A stretch of DNA of 64,000 nucleotides from Diospyros lotus (taxonomy: Eukaryota > Streptophyta > Magnoliopsida > Ericales > Ebenaceae): contig NC_068350.1 of NCBI RefSeq assembly GCF_014633365.1, positions 14,361,787-14,425,786 on the forward strand, read 5' to 3'. The position numbers were made by a program, and so were the translations under genes. The notes under the pieces were generated by a model. It did not search any database. It was not told where the DNA came from and was given only the letters and a program-made list of their open reading frames with translations. Positions 32,815 through 45,199 of this stretch are shown here, piece by piece (position 1 is the first letter of the stretch; each line of letters starts with the position of its first letter).

Positions 32815-34374
32815 AAATTAATTATAAAATAATATATAACTGTCAACTTTTTAAATATGAAATCAATAAATTTATCTAATCAATGTCATCATTAGAGTTG
32901 TGCAACCAATCCGAACTAGACCCAGACCAGAAAACTTTTAATTTGAAGATTAAATATCACCTAGCGGCCAAAGTGACAGTCGTGTTTGGTCAAGACTATT
33001 CTAAATTGATCTAATAAATTAATTTTGTTTTTATTTAATATAAATTAAAAATATACAAGAATTCGAGCAGAATTAACAAGAATTTAACATTTAATATTTG
33101 GTTGAACAAAACATTTGAACTTCAAATATATATATCTATATATATACACACACGCATTTGATTTTCAATTTGGACTAGATTTGATTGAAAGTTAAAAATT
33201 ATTATTTTTTGAAATAAAAATCAAAGCAAGATAAATTGATCTTGAATCCAATAAATATTTTTAATTTAATCTAATTCAATTTTTTATTTTGTTGAAATTC
33301 GCACATCCTTACACCTAATTTAATTTTCATAATACTGATTTTCACACCCACAAAACTATAAATATTTCTTTAAAGAATTAACAATACATCCTCACAAAAT
33401 TTTTAATGATTTTTAAAAATTATAAATATTTTAAAATATTTTTTAATTTAATAATTTAAGAATAATTTTATTAATTTTTTAAAAACATTATTAATTTTAT
33501 AAATATCAAAATTAAATGCATCTATTATCAACTATTTAATTTTTACCCCAATGATAAGAAAAAGAAAAGTATAATATTAAAAATTATAATCGATTATGTA
33601 ATATTTTTTATTAAAAAAGATTAGAGAAATTATATATAATTTTTTTATTTAGTATAATTTTTTTAATAATAATGCAACGTATCATTATTATCAATACTCC
33701 TAAAATTACTTTTAAAAAAAGTGCAGTAATTTTTGACTTCAATGTTATCTGGCCACTGTTAAGCAAAGCAAAGACAGCTGCAGCAACACTGATCACGGTC
33801 ACTCCCTCCAGCTGTTACTGCGCCAAGACAAATGCGACGCACGCACCCCAATAAAGCAGCTACTCGTTTGAATGGGGAATTGAACCCCCAATAAATGACG
33901 GTCGCCCCCTCCAGCTGTTAACAAGATCGTTCTGGAAATTTAACGTATGTGGTATCTCTACGGCGGCGTTATCTTATTCCCGTCCTGTTGTCTGATATTA
34001 ATAAATTGAGAGGAAAGTGTGGGTCCCATGAGGGGACTCACACACCCACCCCTAAAACTCTGTTCAATGCGACTAACCTAACTGTGATTATATTATTTTA
34101 ATATTTTTAAAATATTTTTTTATTTTAAGATGTTAAGAAAAATAAAATAAATATTTTCATGTTATTGTTAATTAAAATTTTTTAACCTTAATATGTTCTA
34201 CTATCATCATGCTGAAAGTTTCTTCATCTTGTGATTTCGTAAATGTGATTTTTAATTATTAAATTATAATCTATAAATAATAAAATTTGTAATTATATTT
34301 ACTAGATGGAGAAAAAAAATTATGTTTATATTTAATTAAATAATATTTTTTATATTAAAAGTTATATTTACAAA
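32815..34374. other. AT-rich spacer between elements A and B
   Basis: 1.56 kb, mostly A/T. A less AT-rich patch at 33740-34070 contains CTCCAGCTGTTACTGCGCC at 33807 and a similar CTCCAGCTGTTAACAAG at 33909, a partial direct repeat. I see no gene, RNA or element end in it. Confidence 0.4.
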
Positions 34375-35486
34375 TATTATGCCTCACAAATATTGACAAA
34401 AACATAAAATAGTGAAGAGGAAAAAATGCCACATGGCGACCTTAGGAAACGCCATGTGACAGGTAACCATGGGTGGCTTGGGAGGCCACCCGTGTGAGGC
34501 TGCCACCCCCGAGTGGTAGAGAAAACACCCCGAGTGCCACTCAAGGGGCACACAAGGCGCCCCCCTCCCGCACCTGGCCACGTGGCAGGCTGGTATGGGA
34601 CACACTCGCACACAGTCTCGCCCCCGAGTGCGGGCACTCGAGGGAAGCGTACCCCCGAGTAAGGGTCACTCGGGGGTAAGGCACCCCCGAGTGACCCTAC
34701 TCGCAGTGCTGCATGCACGCGGCCATAACAGGGTCACGCTAGCAACCCAGCACACACAACCACGCGCGGCCTCACGTGTGCGCGGCCCCGCACACGCAGC
34801 CCCCTCGCGCTCGCTCGCACAACTTCTCATGCACTACTCCTTGCTCGCGCTCCTGTCCTCGCCCGCGCTGGCACACACCTCCGAGTGAGGGTCATCCGGG
34901 GTACTGCGCCCGCATCCGTGTGCCCCATGTTCTTGCACCAGCACCTCCGATAGAATCGGCCTATACTACCCCCACGAGACTCGGTCAAAGCCTTTCCGAG
35001 ATTCTTGCCGTGAAGGTTGGAACACGCGACACATGGATGCCCCTCCCATCGCTATAAATAGGTCTCTTTCACTCATTCTGTATGCAATCTCTCGCATTTA
35101 CATTCTTGCCTTCAAGCACTTTACTTCTATAAGGGTCTGACTTAAGCATCAGAGAATCTGCGCGGGGACTTTTACCTGCGCCCCTAACCGATTTTCTTTC
35201 TAGCAGGTCATCCACCACTCCTAACCTAGCTGAGGGGCTCATCCATCACTGCTACTACCCCCGGGAGACTCATCCATCACTACTGCTACCCCCGAGAAAC
35301 CCATCCATCGTTGTCACTCCACCTTTGAGACTCATTCATCTCTCCCGATAATTACTCATCATTTGGACAATCCATATGTCACCCATTGCCCAAATGAGTC
35401 ATCCATCATTCGAATCAGCCATACAAAAGTCATCCATCGGTAGTTTCCCTTTTTTACAAATTTATTGTTGTAACTGTGTAACAACA
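34375..35486 (+). repeat. 5' LTR of element B
   Basis: 1112 bp, starting TATTATGCC (TG changed to TA) and ending GTGTAACAACA. The promoter box TATAAATA is at 35053-35060. GC-rich inverted words such as CCCCCGAGTAAGGGTCACTC recur near 34650-34700. The last part shares the CATCCATCG and CCCGAGAGACTC words of the element A LTR. Confidence 0.9.
35053..35060 (+). promoter_or_regulatory. TATA box of element B 5' LTR
   Basis: TATAAATA followed by GGTCTCTTTC; the 3' LTR has the same box at 46539-46546. Element A's box at 32263-32270 points the other way, so the two promoters diverge about 2.8 kb apart. Confidence 0.65.
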
Positions 35487-35488
35487 AT

Positions 35489-35504
35489 TGGCGCCGTCTG
35501 TCAG
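35489..35504 (+). other. primer binding site of element B
   Basis: TGGCGCCGTCTGTCAG, two bases after the 5' LTR, matching the tRNA-Asp-type site of element A at 14 of 16 positions. Confidence 0.7.
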
Positions 35505-35541
35505 AAACGCAAACAAAAAGCTACATAACGATTCCCTTATC

Positions 35542-38500
35542 ATGGCACAAACCCGAAGTAATCATCAGACTTTCTCCCGTGGTGCCCAATAGGGCTGGCA
35601 ATGAGCCGAGCTACTCGTGAGCTGGCTCAAGACTCGACTCAAAAATTGGCTCAATAAGGTAGCTTATGATACAAATGAGTCAAATTTGAGCTCAAATATT
35701 TGGCTCATTTAGTAAATAAGCCGAGTTTGAGCTACCATTAGCTCAATTCATTTAGCTCACGAGCCAGCTCAATATACTTATATATATATTAATTTTATAA
35801 ATTTATTAAATAAAAAAATATTTATTACTTAATACTCAATAATATAAATATATACTTAATAATTTTATAAATATATTATTTAAATATATATATACATAAA
35901 AGTAAAGTAATAGTCAATTTCGAGCCGAGTCGAATCGAGCCAGCTCGTAGTCATCATCGAGCCGAGCTCGAGCTAAAAAAATAACTCATATTGAGCTCAA
36001 ACCGAGTTATGAGCCAAGTTAAAATCAATCGAGCTGGGCCTAGCTCGGCTCAACTCGGCTTATTGTCAGGCCTGGTGCCCAATCACCTTGATGAGAGACC
36101 CTCCCTTGGGCAGAAGATCAGCATCAATCCACTCAGGAGGGTCAGCTACCCCTCATCCATGGGGGCCATCCGCCCCTCATCCATAAGGGACATCCTCTCC
36201 TCACCCATGGGGGTCAACCGTTCCTTACCCATTAGTCCCCTCGTGAGGGTCACCCATCCCTCACTCATCAGCAACCGCCTCTTCCAGAGCCTCTTCACCC
36301 ATTGGGGGTTCAACTTCAGGTGCCGCCTCTTACTACCTTACATGTTCTCTCAAGACCCTACTCAAGTATACAGATCCCATCTGTCATTCCTTGGGCTGAG
36401 TACGAGGCCCTACGACAACAACATGCTGAAGGAATACAAGCTCTTCAGGAAATGGTAGGAATTTTGCAAGGTTTGTTTCCTTACGGGTCAATCCCAGCCG
36501 AATTGAGAAAGTTCATACCGGAAACAACTCCGTCCCATAGGGCTCGTCAAGAGATACAAGGGAACAATTCCTATTAGAAAGTGAGCCCTGAAACTCATGC
36601 TCAACCTGTCCCTACTCGAAACAATTAACGAATATCTCCTTTAAGAGGAGCTCATAGCCAAACCTCTCCCTATCGAGAAAATCATGGAGGAATTGATCGT
36701 CGAAAGACAAAAAGGTGAAGACCACAAAGAGAAAGATATTCTAAAACAGTGGCAAGCACTCCTATGGAAAGAGATTGGGATTCCAAGCCAGCAACCAAAT
36801 AGAATGATGGGCCTGATGACAATCCTACTGCATTTAGTGCACAAGAAACAGCCGACATGAAAAAAATGATTGAGCATGTGCTACAACAAAATAAGTTATT
36901 ACCCTCTTCCGAGGAACAATCTTGAGGAAAACTACCATTCGTGGCAGAAGTAATAGAGAAACCCTTACCGAGAAAGTTTAAGATGCCTCAAATAAATTCT
37001 TATTCAGGCAAGGACGACCCTTATGATCACGTGAAAAATTATGAGTCTTTAATGATGCTTTATGGATGGGACAACGAGATAATGTGTGGGGCATTTCCAT
37101 TAACCTTAATTGGGCACGCTAGGGCCTAGTTTAATGGTTTACCTGAAGCATCCATTTTTTCATTCGGGCAATTAAAGATGGAGTTTATTAAGACATTCAT
37201 TATTAATAGTCAGAGGAAAAATGATGTAACATATCTTCTTATCATTCGACAAGGGAATAAAGAAACCCTACGCCACTACGTGGATAGATTTCAGAACACC
37301 ACACTTGAGATCTGTCATCTACCGATTGAAATGGCAATGTCCGCTATGTTCCAAGGGACACGACTGACTCCCTTGCAAGAATCATTGTCTCTAGACCCTC
37401 TAAAATCTCTGGCTGACTTGTTTGTCAGGGCTAATAAGTACATACTCCATACGGAAATAATGAGAACTATAGGGGGAAATAACGATGGAGAGAGAAAGAG
37501 AAAAAAATAAGATAATGAAGAAGGATCAAATCAGCGGAAAGAACGGATCAGGAGATCGGATATAGTTGGACCACAATTCCATCATTACACTAGGCTCAAT
37601 CAACCTCGATCAGCTATACTAGCAGCAGTAGAGGGATCGAGCCTTCTCCAGCTTCCAAAAAAGGAAAATCGGCCCATGCGAAAAAATCAAGAAGAATACT
37701 GCAGGTATCACCAAACTCAGGGTCACTCTACTGATCAGTGTAGGGAGTTGAAAAACCAAATTGAAGCACTCATTCGTGAAGGACACTTGCAAATGTATGT
37801 AAGGACTGAATGAACAAATGACCTGGAATGTTAGAGGAGGGAAGAAAGGCCTGAGGGTCAAGAAAGACGAAATTTGCGACAAAACTAAGGGGTAAGGGAT
37901 GACAGAATAATGGCTCCACCTGATAATGAGCAGACACATCAAGCCATTCATGTTATCTCCGAGGGTGAGACATTAGCTGGGAATACTTCTTCTCGAAAAG
38001 CCTATACCCGTCAGGTCTACCAGGTCAATTTAGTGATGGAGGTAAGAGAGGACGAGGAGCCAATCACATTCACTCTTGCTTATAGGGGTGATATAATACT
38101 CTCGCATGACAATCCAATGGTAATTTCTGCAATTGTCACCAAACACCTCATCAGTAGAATCTTAGTGGATAGCAGCAGCTCTGTTAACCTGATCTATTGG
38201 AATTTTTTTTTGAGCAAATGCATATATCTCAAGACCAATTGAAAAATGTGTCATCTCCCTTGTACAGCTTTATCGGGGAGGCAGTCCCAGTGGCAAGGTT
38301 TATTTAGTTAGCAGTCACTTTAGGCACAGACCCTCAAAGTGTGACTCGACATGAAAATTTTATGGTGGTCAAGGCCCCTTCTGTAGCATACAATATGATT
38401 TTGGGCCGACCGCTCCTCAATAATATGAGGGTTGTAGTGTCCTCTTGCTACTTATTGGTGAAATTTCCCATGCTCTCAAGAGTGAGCAACTTTGTGGAGA

Positions 38501-38700
38501 TCAGAGGAAGGCAAGATCCTGTTATGTGTCGTTTACAAAAGGAAAAAGGACAGAAGAGACTTTGTCTATTACTGAGAAGGCTATACATAAATCATTGGCA
38601 GAAGAGATCGCCCGCAAACCCCAACCAATTGAAGAGTTAGAAGCAGTATACTTAAGTGATATTGATCCCAAGAAATTGGCGTATGTTGGTACACAGCTTC
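35542..38700 (+). pseudogene. Gag-protease region of element B
   Basis: The frame begins MAQTRSNHQTFSRGAQ and is broken 48 bases in by a hAT MITE (35590-36074). After it come the HGGHPPLIH-like repeats, WAEYEALRQQHAEGIQAL near 36390, the gag domain (KPLPRKFKMPQINSYSG at about 36960 to SLADLFVRANKY near 37440), a knuckle-like YHQTQGHSTDQC region near 37710, and the protease motif ILVDSSSSVN near 38160. There the usual DSG reads DSS, so the protease would probably be inactive. Stops lie near 36575, 36925, 37127, 37508 and 38240 and a frameshift near 38500. Confidence 0.88.
35590..36074. mobile_element. hAT-type MITE inside gag of element B
   Basis: A 485-bp insert with terminal repeats TAGGGCTGGCAATGAGCCGA on the left and, reversed, CAGGCCTGACAATAAGCCGA on the right. 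It is flanked by a perfect 8-bp duplication GTGCCCAA (35582-35589 and 36075-36082). The size of the duplication and the CAGGGCTGGCAA-like start are hAT marks. The inside is a palindrome-rich set of GAGCTCGAGC words around an AT-rich centre; it codes for nothing. Element A has no insert at this point in gag. Confidence 0.95.
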
Positions 38701-38729
38701 CGGAACTAGTAAAAGAATAGATTGTGAAG

Positions 38730-39540
38730 TGTCTTAAAGAAAATCTGGATGTCTTTGCTTGGACACCAAAGCATGTGCCGGGATCAGTCCGAACGTGATA
38801 TGTCACCATTTGAATATAGATCCTCAGTTCAACCCTGTTCGACAGAAGAAGAGGAATATTGCCCCTGATAGACTGCCATCGTTAGAAGAAGAAGTTGATA
38901 GATTACTAAAGGCAGGTTTCATTCGAGAAGTGTTATATCCAGAATGGTTGGAAAATGTCGTCATGGTCAAAAAGCCCAATGGAAAATGGCGCGTGTGTAT
39001 AAAATTCACCAAACTCAACAAGGTGTGACCTAAAGATTCCTACCCGTTACCTCAGATTGACCGTCTTGTAGATGAAACATCTGGGTATCAACTGTTAAGC
39101 TTTTTAGACGCATTCTCAGGGTATCATCAAATAATGATATATCTTCCGGATCAGGAGAAAACATTATTCATTACAGAGAAGGGGACATATTGTTACTAGG
39201 TCATGCCCTTCAGACTCAAGAACGCTGGGGCCACTTATCAACACATGGTGAATAAAATCTTTAAGGAGTTATTGGCTGATGCGATGGAAGCATATGTTGA
39301 TGACATGATCGTGAAAAGTCAGGAGAAGGAATCACGTGTAAAAATGATGGTACGAGTGCTCAAAGTCTTTAGACAATACAAAATGCGCCTAAACCCAACA
39401 AAATGTGCATTTGAAGTACAATCTGAAAAAATTTTGGGGTACATGATCACACAAAGGGGCATCGAGGTGAACCTCAAAAAAATTCAAGCAATACTAGATA
39501 TGGAACCCCCAACACCAGTTAAAGATGTGTAGCAACTGAT
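38730..39540 (+). pseudogene. reverse transcriptase domain of element B
   Basis: RT copies the element RNA into DNA. Recognisable blocks are LPSLEEEVDRLLKAGFIRE (about 38875), VVMVKKPNGKWRVC (38960), SYPLPQIDRLVDETSG (39040), LSFLDAFSGYHQI (39100), VMPFRLKNAGATYQ (39201), and the catalytic AYVDDMIVKS at about 39290, with both Asp of YVDD intact. Stops interrupt at about 38718, 39026, 39197 and 39530. Confidence 0.93.
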
Positions 39541-40090
39541 AGGTCGGATGGCGGCTCTTGGACATTTCCTCTCCAAGTCAGTTGAAAGGGAACTCTCGTT
39601 TCTTCAAACGTTAAGGGCGAGGAAAAAGTTTGAGTGGACAGAGCAATGCCAGAAGTCATTTAAGGCATTAAATGAGTATTTGAAAGAAGTTCCCCTATTG
39701 ACCCGCCCCGAAATTGGGGAGATAGTATATTTGTACTTGCGTGTAAGCAACAAAGTAATAAGTGTAGTGTTGATTAAAAAAAGGTAGGCGGACCAACCGG
39801 TATACTATGTCAGTAAGGTTTTACAAGATCTAGAGACACGCTATCCCTTTACTGAAAAGGTGGCATTGGCCCTGCTGAACACCTCCAGAAAATTGAGGTC
39901 ATACTTCCAAGCCCATTCCATCAGTGTACTGACAGACCAGCCACTACGAAGCATCTTGCAAAAGCCTGAATGTTTCGATCGTCTCACTAAATGGTCCATT
40001 GAGTTGAACGAGTATGATGTACAATTTCATCCTAGGCAGGCCATAAAAGGACAAGCATTGGCGGATTTTATTATTGAATGTACTCCCTCT
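39541..40090 (+). pseudogene. first RNase H domain of element B
   Basis: It follows RT directly: LIGRMAALGHFLSKS, KKFEWTEQCQKSFKAL, then LYLRVSNKVISVVLI, where the usual first catalytic Asp (SDK) reads Asn. ETRYPFTEKVALALL keeps its Glu and SVLTDQPLRSIL its Asp. The domain ends with FHPRQAIKGQALADFI. One stop lies at about 39785. Confidence 0.9.
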
Positions 40091-40714
40091 AAGGAAGCCG
40101 AAGAAGAGAGAGGAACAGAATGGTTATTGTTTGTTGATGGGGCCGCCAATTCCCAAAGGAGTGGGGCTGGAATAGTGCTTGTCCCGCCAGAGGGAGGACC
40201 TCTTGAATACTCTTTGAGATTCGCCTTTCCTAGCTCTAATAATATGGCTGAATATGAGGCGTTAATTACTAGTCTGAGGTTAGCCCGAAAACTTGAAGTA
40301 GCGCAATTGATATCCCATAGTGATTCTCAGTTGATTGTCCAGTAATACCACGGGTAGTACGAAACTAGAGAGCCGGTCATGGGTTAATATTTGCAAAAAT
40401 TTAGGACCCTCGCACAATTGTTCGAAAGTTTTCAGGTAGTGCAGATCAACAGATCCCTTAATGGTCATGCAGATGCCTTATCCAAATTAGCGTCCACTAA
40501 AGAAACCATTGGAAAAACAATGTACGTGGAAGTTCTTCAGCGACCAAGTATAGAAGAACCTGAGGTAGCATGCGTTGAGAATAACAATGACTGGAGAACC
40601 CCTTTTTACAAATACTTGACTACGGGAGAGCTGCTAATGAACCCAAAGGAAGCTAGAAAAATTAAAATTAAAGGGGCTCGCTTCACAGTGATTGATGAAA
40701 TGCTTTACAAGTGA
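40091..40714 (+). pseudogene. second (archaeal-type) RNase H domain of element B
   Basis: WLLFVDGAANSQRSGAGIVL opens a second RNase H fold. All four expected acidic residues are readable: FVDG (about 40135), NMAEYEAL (40250), SHSDSQLIV (40317) and NGHADALSKLA (40465). Two RNase H domains in a row mark the Tat clade of gypsy elements. Stops lie at 40343-40390 in a short damaged stretch. Confidence 0.9.
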
Positions 40715-41707
40715 GCTTTCACCATGCCGCTCCTCAAATGCTTGGGTCCTCAGGAGATCGCGTATGCCTTCACTGAAGTTCACAGTGGAATATGCGGTGA
40801 ACATCTAAGAGGAAGGTCCCTTGTAGCCAAAGTCCTAAGGGCTGGTTCCTTTTGGCCCACATTACAATAGGATGCCCAAGCGAAAGTCAGGGAGTGTGAT
40901 AAATGTCAAAGGCACGCTCCGATTCACTCTGCTCCGATATCACAATTATAGCCCACATTTCAGCTTATTCCCTTTGCTCAATGGGGCTTGGATATTCTAG
41001 ACTCATTTCCACAAGTTGCGGGTTAAAGGAAATTTCTTTTGGTGGCAACAGATTATTTCACCAAGTGGATTGAAGTCGAAGCCCTAGCCACTATCACTGC
41101 GAAGAAAGTAGAGGCCATGGTGTGGAAAGACATTATATGCTAATTTGGAATCCCATGAATCATTAACACTAATCACGAAAGGCAGTTTGACTGTGATTCT
41201 TTCTAAAGTTTCTGCAAAGGCCTGGATATTCAATTAAGGATTTCTTTAGTAGCGTATCCCCAAGCTAACTGACAGGCCGAAATCAGCAACAGAACAATCT
41301 TACATGGTTTGAAAACTCGGCTAGAAGGTTCAAAGGGAACATGGGTGGATGAATTACCCACCATCATGTGGGCCTATCGAACAACCAGCTGGGTCTCAAC
41401 GGGTGAAATGCCCTTTAACCTAGTGTATGGAACAGAAGCCTTGATTCCGATAGAAATCTCGTGCAGATCACCCCGATTGAATGCTTTTGAGAAATGTGAC
41501 AGCTCAGATAACTCTGATTCACTGAGAGAAAGTTTTGATCTTATCGAGGAAAAAAGAGACAAGGCGGTCGTACGAATCGCTGCTTATCATAAAAGGATTG
41601 CCAACTATTACAACTCTCGGGTAAAGAGCAGGCCTCTCAATGAAGGAGATTTGGTCCTCAGAAAGTCAGTAATCACCAATGCACTTCGAAAGGATGGAAA
41701 ATTTTGA
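40715..41707 (+). pseudogene. integrase region of element B
   Basis: The zinc-binding part is seen as HSGICGEHLRGRSL...CDKCQRHAP (about 40780-40920). The catalytic core follows: WGLDILDSFP (40985) keeps the first Asp; INTNHERQFD (41165) has lost the second Asp, normally in TDNGRQF; QAEISNRTIL (41280) keeps the Glu. A C-terminal segment YNSRVKSRPLNEGDLVLRK ends near 41670. There are stops at about 40870, 40950, 41026, 41141, 41156 and 41205. Confidence 0.9.
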
Positions 41708-42589
41708 GCTAATTGGGAAGGGCTGTGTCGTATCTAGGAAATGATAGGCCCTAGTACATGTATCCTCCAAACGCTCCAGGGTGAAACCATAGGCAAAACT
41801 CAGAGCACAAATCATCTGAAATTGTACTCTCCTCCTGACATGTAATGTAATAATAATATGAGCCTGAAAAAGGACAGTGGACATAGGCACATTTAGCAGA
41901 ACCACGTAAAAATACTAGTATTTTGCTTTTATTCCAGACAAAGGATAAAGAGAGTGACTCACTATGGGTCCCCTTCTCATATATACAAAAAAAAAAACAC
42001 TTTTGCTTCCTCGCAAAACAGTATGGCGAGTCTTGCCCGAAAGTGAAAGAATCAAATATCAATATCCCTTGAATAATACATTCAGCCTAATGGTAGGTGA
42101 ATTAATGTCCCGCTAGTAGGATATTCTACTAAGCTTGATAATAATACAAAAGGCCTTGCCACGCAATACGCTATGAGAAAAGCATGGCTCAATAGGCCCG
42201 ATAAATATGATAATCGTCTTGCCTCAAAGCCTAATAGCCCAGTCCAATGAAATAAAAAACATGTTCGGTTTAACTCATCAATATTGAGACCAAGAGCTAT
42301 CCCGCTAGCCTATTAATGGGTCTAGCCTGATAACAAGAGGTCAAGGAATTGCCAAGGGACCACTAAGGGCCTAAGCGCCCATAGTCTTCCTTATGGCATA
42401 AAGAGCCTAAATCCTAAGGTCAAAACAAGACCTTCGATGGGCGACGATAATAAAGAAAACTAGCGAGATTCAACTACTATTAAGGAAAAGAGACAAATCT
42501 TATTTATGCAAATAAAAAAAAAAAAAAAAAGGAAGAAGAAGAAGAAAAGCTACTACACTTAACGAAGAAAAAACAAAAGGAAATATTCT
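41708..42589. other. non-coding 3' interior of element B
   Basis: After the integrase frame closes I see no coding region on either strand. An A-run at about 42511-42529 leads into the GAAGAAGAAGAAAAGC tract. Confidence 0.4.
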
Positions 42590-45145
42590 TTACGTCCGCT
42601 TCCTCCTGCCAGAGCTGGGAGCACTACTACTCGGAGTAGATGAGGCCTCACCTTCTTCCTGACCAGAAGATGGAAAAGCTGTGTCATTAACCGCGGGGTG
42701 GGCGTCGGTCATCTTTACTTCCTTTGAAGCAAAGGCATATGGCTCCCATGGACCTGACAAGTTTTCCATATTATCACCTAAATTGGCATTCAAGTAAGTC
42801 ATGGGGCTCGTGGGATCTGGATCGTTATATCTTCGCCAATCTGGAACCTCGGACTCCTCCGCCTTATCTATGTAGACCAACTTGGGAAACTACTCTCTTG
42901 GGCGCTTGTATTTCAGGTACAAACGTGCAAGGTAGATCCGTACTTAGTAAAACAACCCCCATAGCGAATCTCCCTCTCTTGGCAGTTCGTCGAGAGGCGA
43001 TAGTCCTTCACAGCCTCTTTTTGCGCTGCCGAAATCTCCTCATTTCTTCGGTCCTTGAGCAACCTATATTGTTTTTTTTGGCGAGCGAGGTCATCTAGCC
43101 TCAAGGAATGTTTTTCCAAGAGATTCTCATGAGCTTCCCGGACCTCTACAAGCTCTCTCGTCAGTGATTCCTTATTCTTTCGGAGCTCCTCTATTTTCCT
43201 TTTTATGCTTGAAGACTCGCCATGAGCTTCCGCTAACTTAGAGCGTATGTCCTTTGCCTCACGATTCATCTTTCTGAGGTCTGCTTGGTTGGAACACTCA
43301 TGATCCCTCCACTTTATCATATTTTCTCTCACCTCCGCCTTCTCTTGCTCTGCTTGGTGATAATAAGCTCTCCCGATAGTGTTGGATATCGCCAACCCTT
43401 GGACCCCCTAGGCACAAACAGTGCATTAGAAGACCAATAGCCAAGGCAGACGATAAATACGACATGCAGCCAAGATAAGGGTAACTTACCTTAATAGTCT
43501 TTTGCTCAGGAGCGTTGGCAACGCTAGACTAGATGCCAAAGAACTCCTGCTCAACTCGAGGGAGCACAATAGCATATATGATCCTAGCACCAACCCATTG
43601 GTCTTTTATAGAGTTTGTGTCAATTAGCCCAGGGTGCACATGGAAGTGGTCTCCCCTCACCCGAGTGCTATTAGGGATTGGTACGGAATTTCGTCTAGGC
43701 TCAGCAATAGGAGGAAGAATTGGTCGAAAATCAGGGAGCTCAGCTTTTAACTTTCGTCGATCCCTGCGAAAAGGGACAAAAGGTTGACGACTCTCTTCCC
43801 TGATCCGGTCAAGTTCATTGTCAAAAGAGGAACGAGAGCTGCTAACTCCCTTTCTTTGTGAGCAAGATGTATCAATTGGATGCCTAGGAGCGCCTTCGAG
43901 GGTAGAAGGGTCTAACATAGGTACGTCTGAGGTGGGAGCCAATGATTCATGGCAAGGAAGACTGGATAAGGTACCCACTTCAGACCTTTTCATTTTAAGG
44001 CGCCTTCAAGACAAGCTAGGAGCTGGTAGGGGAAAAAGGCTAGGATCTGGCGTGTCGAGCGGAGGCCCTTGTAACAAGCCAAGAGGTGCTTGTGGAGGAG
44101 GGTGTGGGTCTTGCTCGCGCAGGCTGGCATGAACTCCTACCACGTCGTTTGAGCATTTGTTCCCTGAATAAATTCATGTCTACAAAACAAAAGATGAAAG
44201 CAAAAGTCAACCACTGGTACTGGTAATTAAAAGGCAATCTCTGCGATTCTGGGGTTCTACCCTCAGAGGAAGAACAATCAAGAAAGACCATACTCCCTAA
44301 AGAGTTTCCCCTTTCCTCTTCCTCGGGGCCCTCGTCCTCTTCCTCACTTCCCTCTTTCTCCTTAACTTGTAAGGCGTCCTCGAGCATAACCGATGGTGGC
44401 ACAAAAGCGAGAGTGGAGGTCCCAGGCATATCCTCGAGTTGAATGCCCCACCCTGTAGCTGCAATGTTTTCTAGGGTAAGCATGTCGGGTAGATTATAAG
44501 TGCCAAGAGCACATAATCTCTCAATTACTCTATGATAAATAGCCCGGGAAATCCCAATGTCGTTAAGCTTCTCCAACCAGATGTCCTACTCGTTATCCCA
44601 ACACCAACGAAGTGGCGCTTTCCAACTGGGAGGAGGCTCGATCACAATCCATTGGGACTTGAAGTCCACCTTATTTTGAAGTTTTTGAAAGAGGGGAGGT
44701 AGACCTACAATTTTTTGAAGTGTGAAAAAGACACCCCTCCATTCGACCCTTCTCAGCCTATAGAAGCAACCAAACAACTCGACGGATGAGGTACTTGGAT
44801 CATATGGCAAAGAATAGTAAAACCAACTAACTGAGCCCAACTGTTAGGATAAAGCTGCGCTAAGATAATACAATGGTAATCAAGTCACTCCATACCAAAG
44901 CTAAATAAAGGAAAATGAAGACCTGCTCTTAAAGAAGCCAAGTATACCCTGAAACCACGTCCTCCTACCAGGGTGGTACTTGTCTCTTCAGGTGTAGGGA
45001 GCCTAATATGGTGGTCAATGGGAATTTGGAAACGAGATTGGATCCCGGCTAATTCTCTCCCCTTCACCGAGGATAGTCGTCCAAGAGATTTATATACATT
45101 GGGAGCAGGAGGTGGAGGCGGTAAAGTATTCTTAAGACGGCCCAT
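42590..45145 (-). pseudogene. antisense ORF of element B (Transposase_28-like)
   Basis: A gene runs opposite to pol in the 3' part of the element. The 5' portion (45145-44590) reads MGRLKNTLPPPPPAPNVYKS, then SRFQIPIDHHIRLPTPEE, LRAGLHFPLFSF and, after a frame change, AQLYPNSWAQLVGF, a pattern known in antisense proteins of plant gypsy elements under the name Transposase_28. An acidic stretch (EEEDEGPEEEERG) lies near 44330. A coiled-coil-like segment rich in E, K, R and L covers 42913-43395. The end near 42590 is basic (GRRKRT). Frames change several times. The function is unknown despite the family name. Confidence 0.75.
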
Positions 45146-45199
45146 ATTGAGCCCTTAAATCCTAAAGTAAAGAGAAAAGCACGTATGCTTCAGGTGGAC

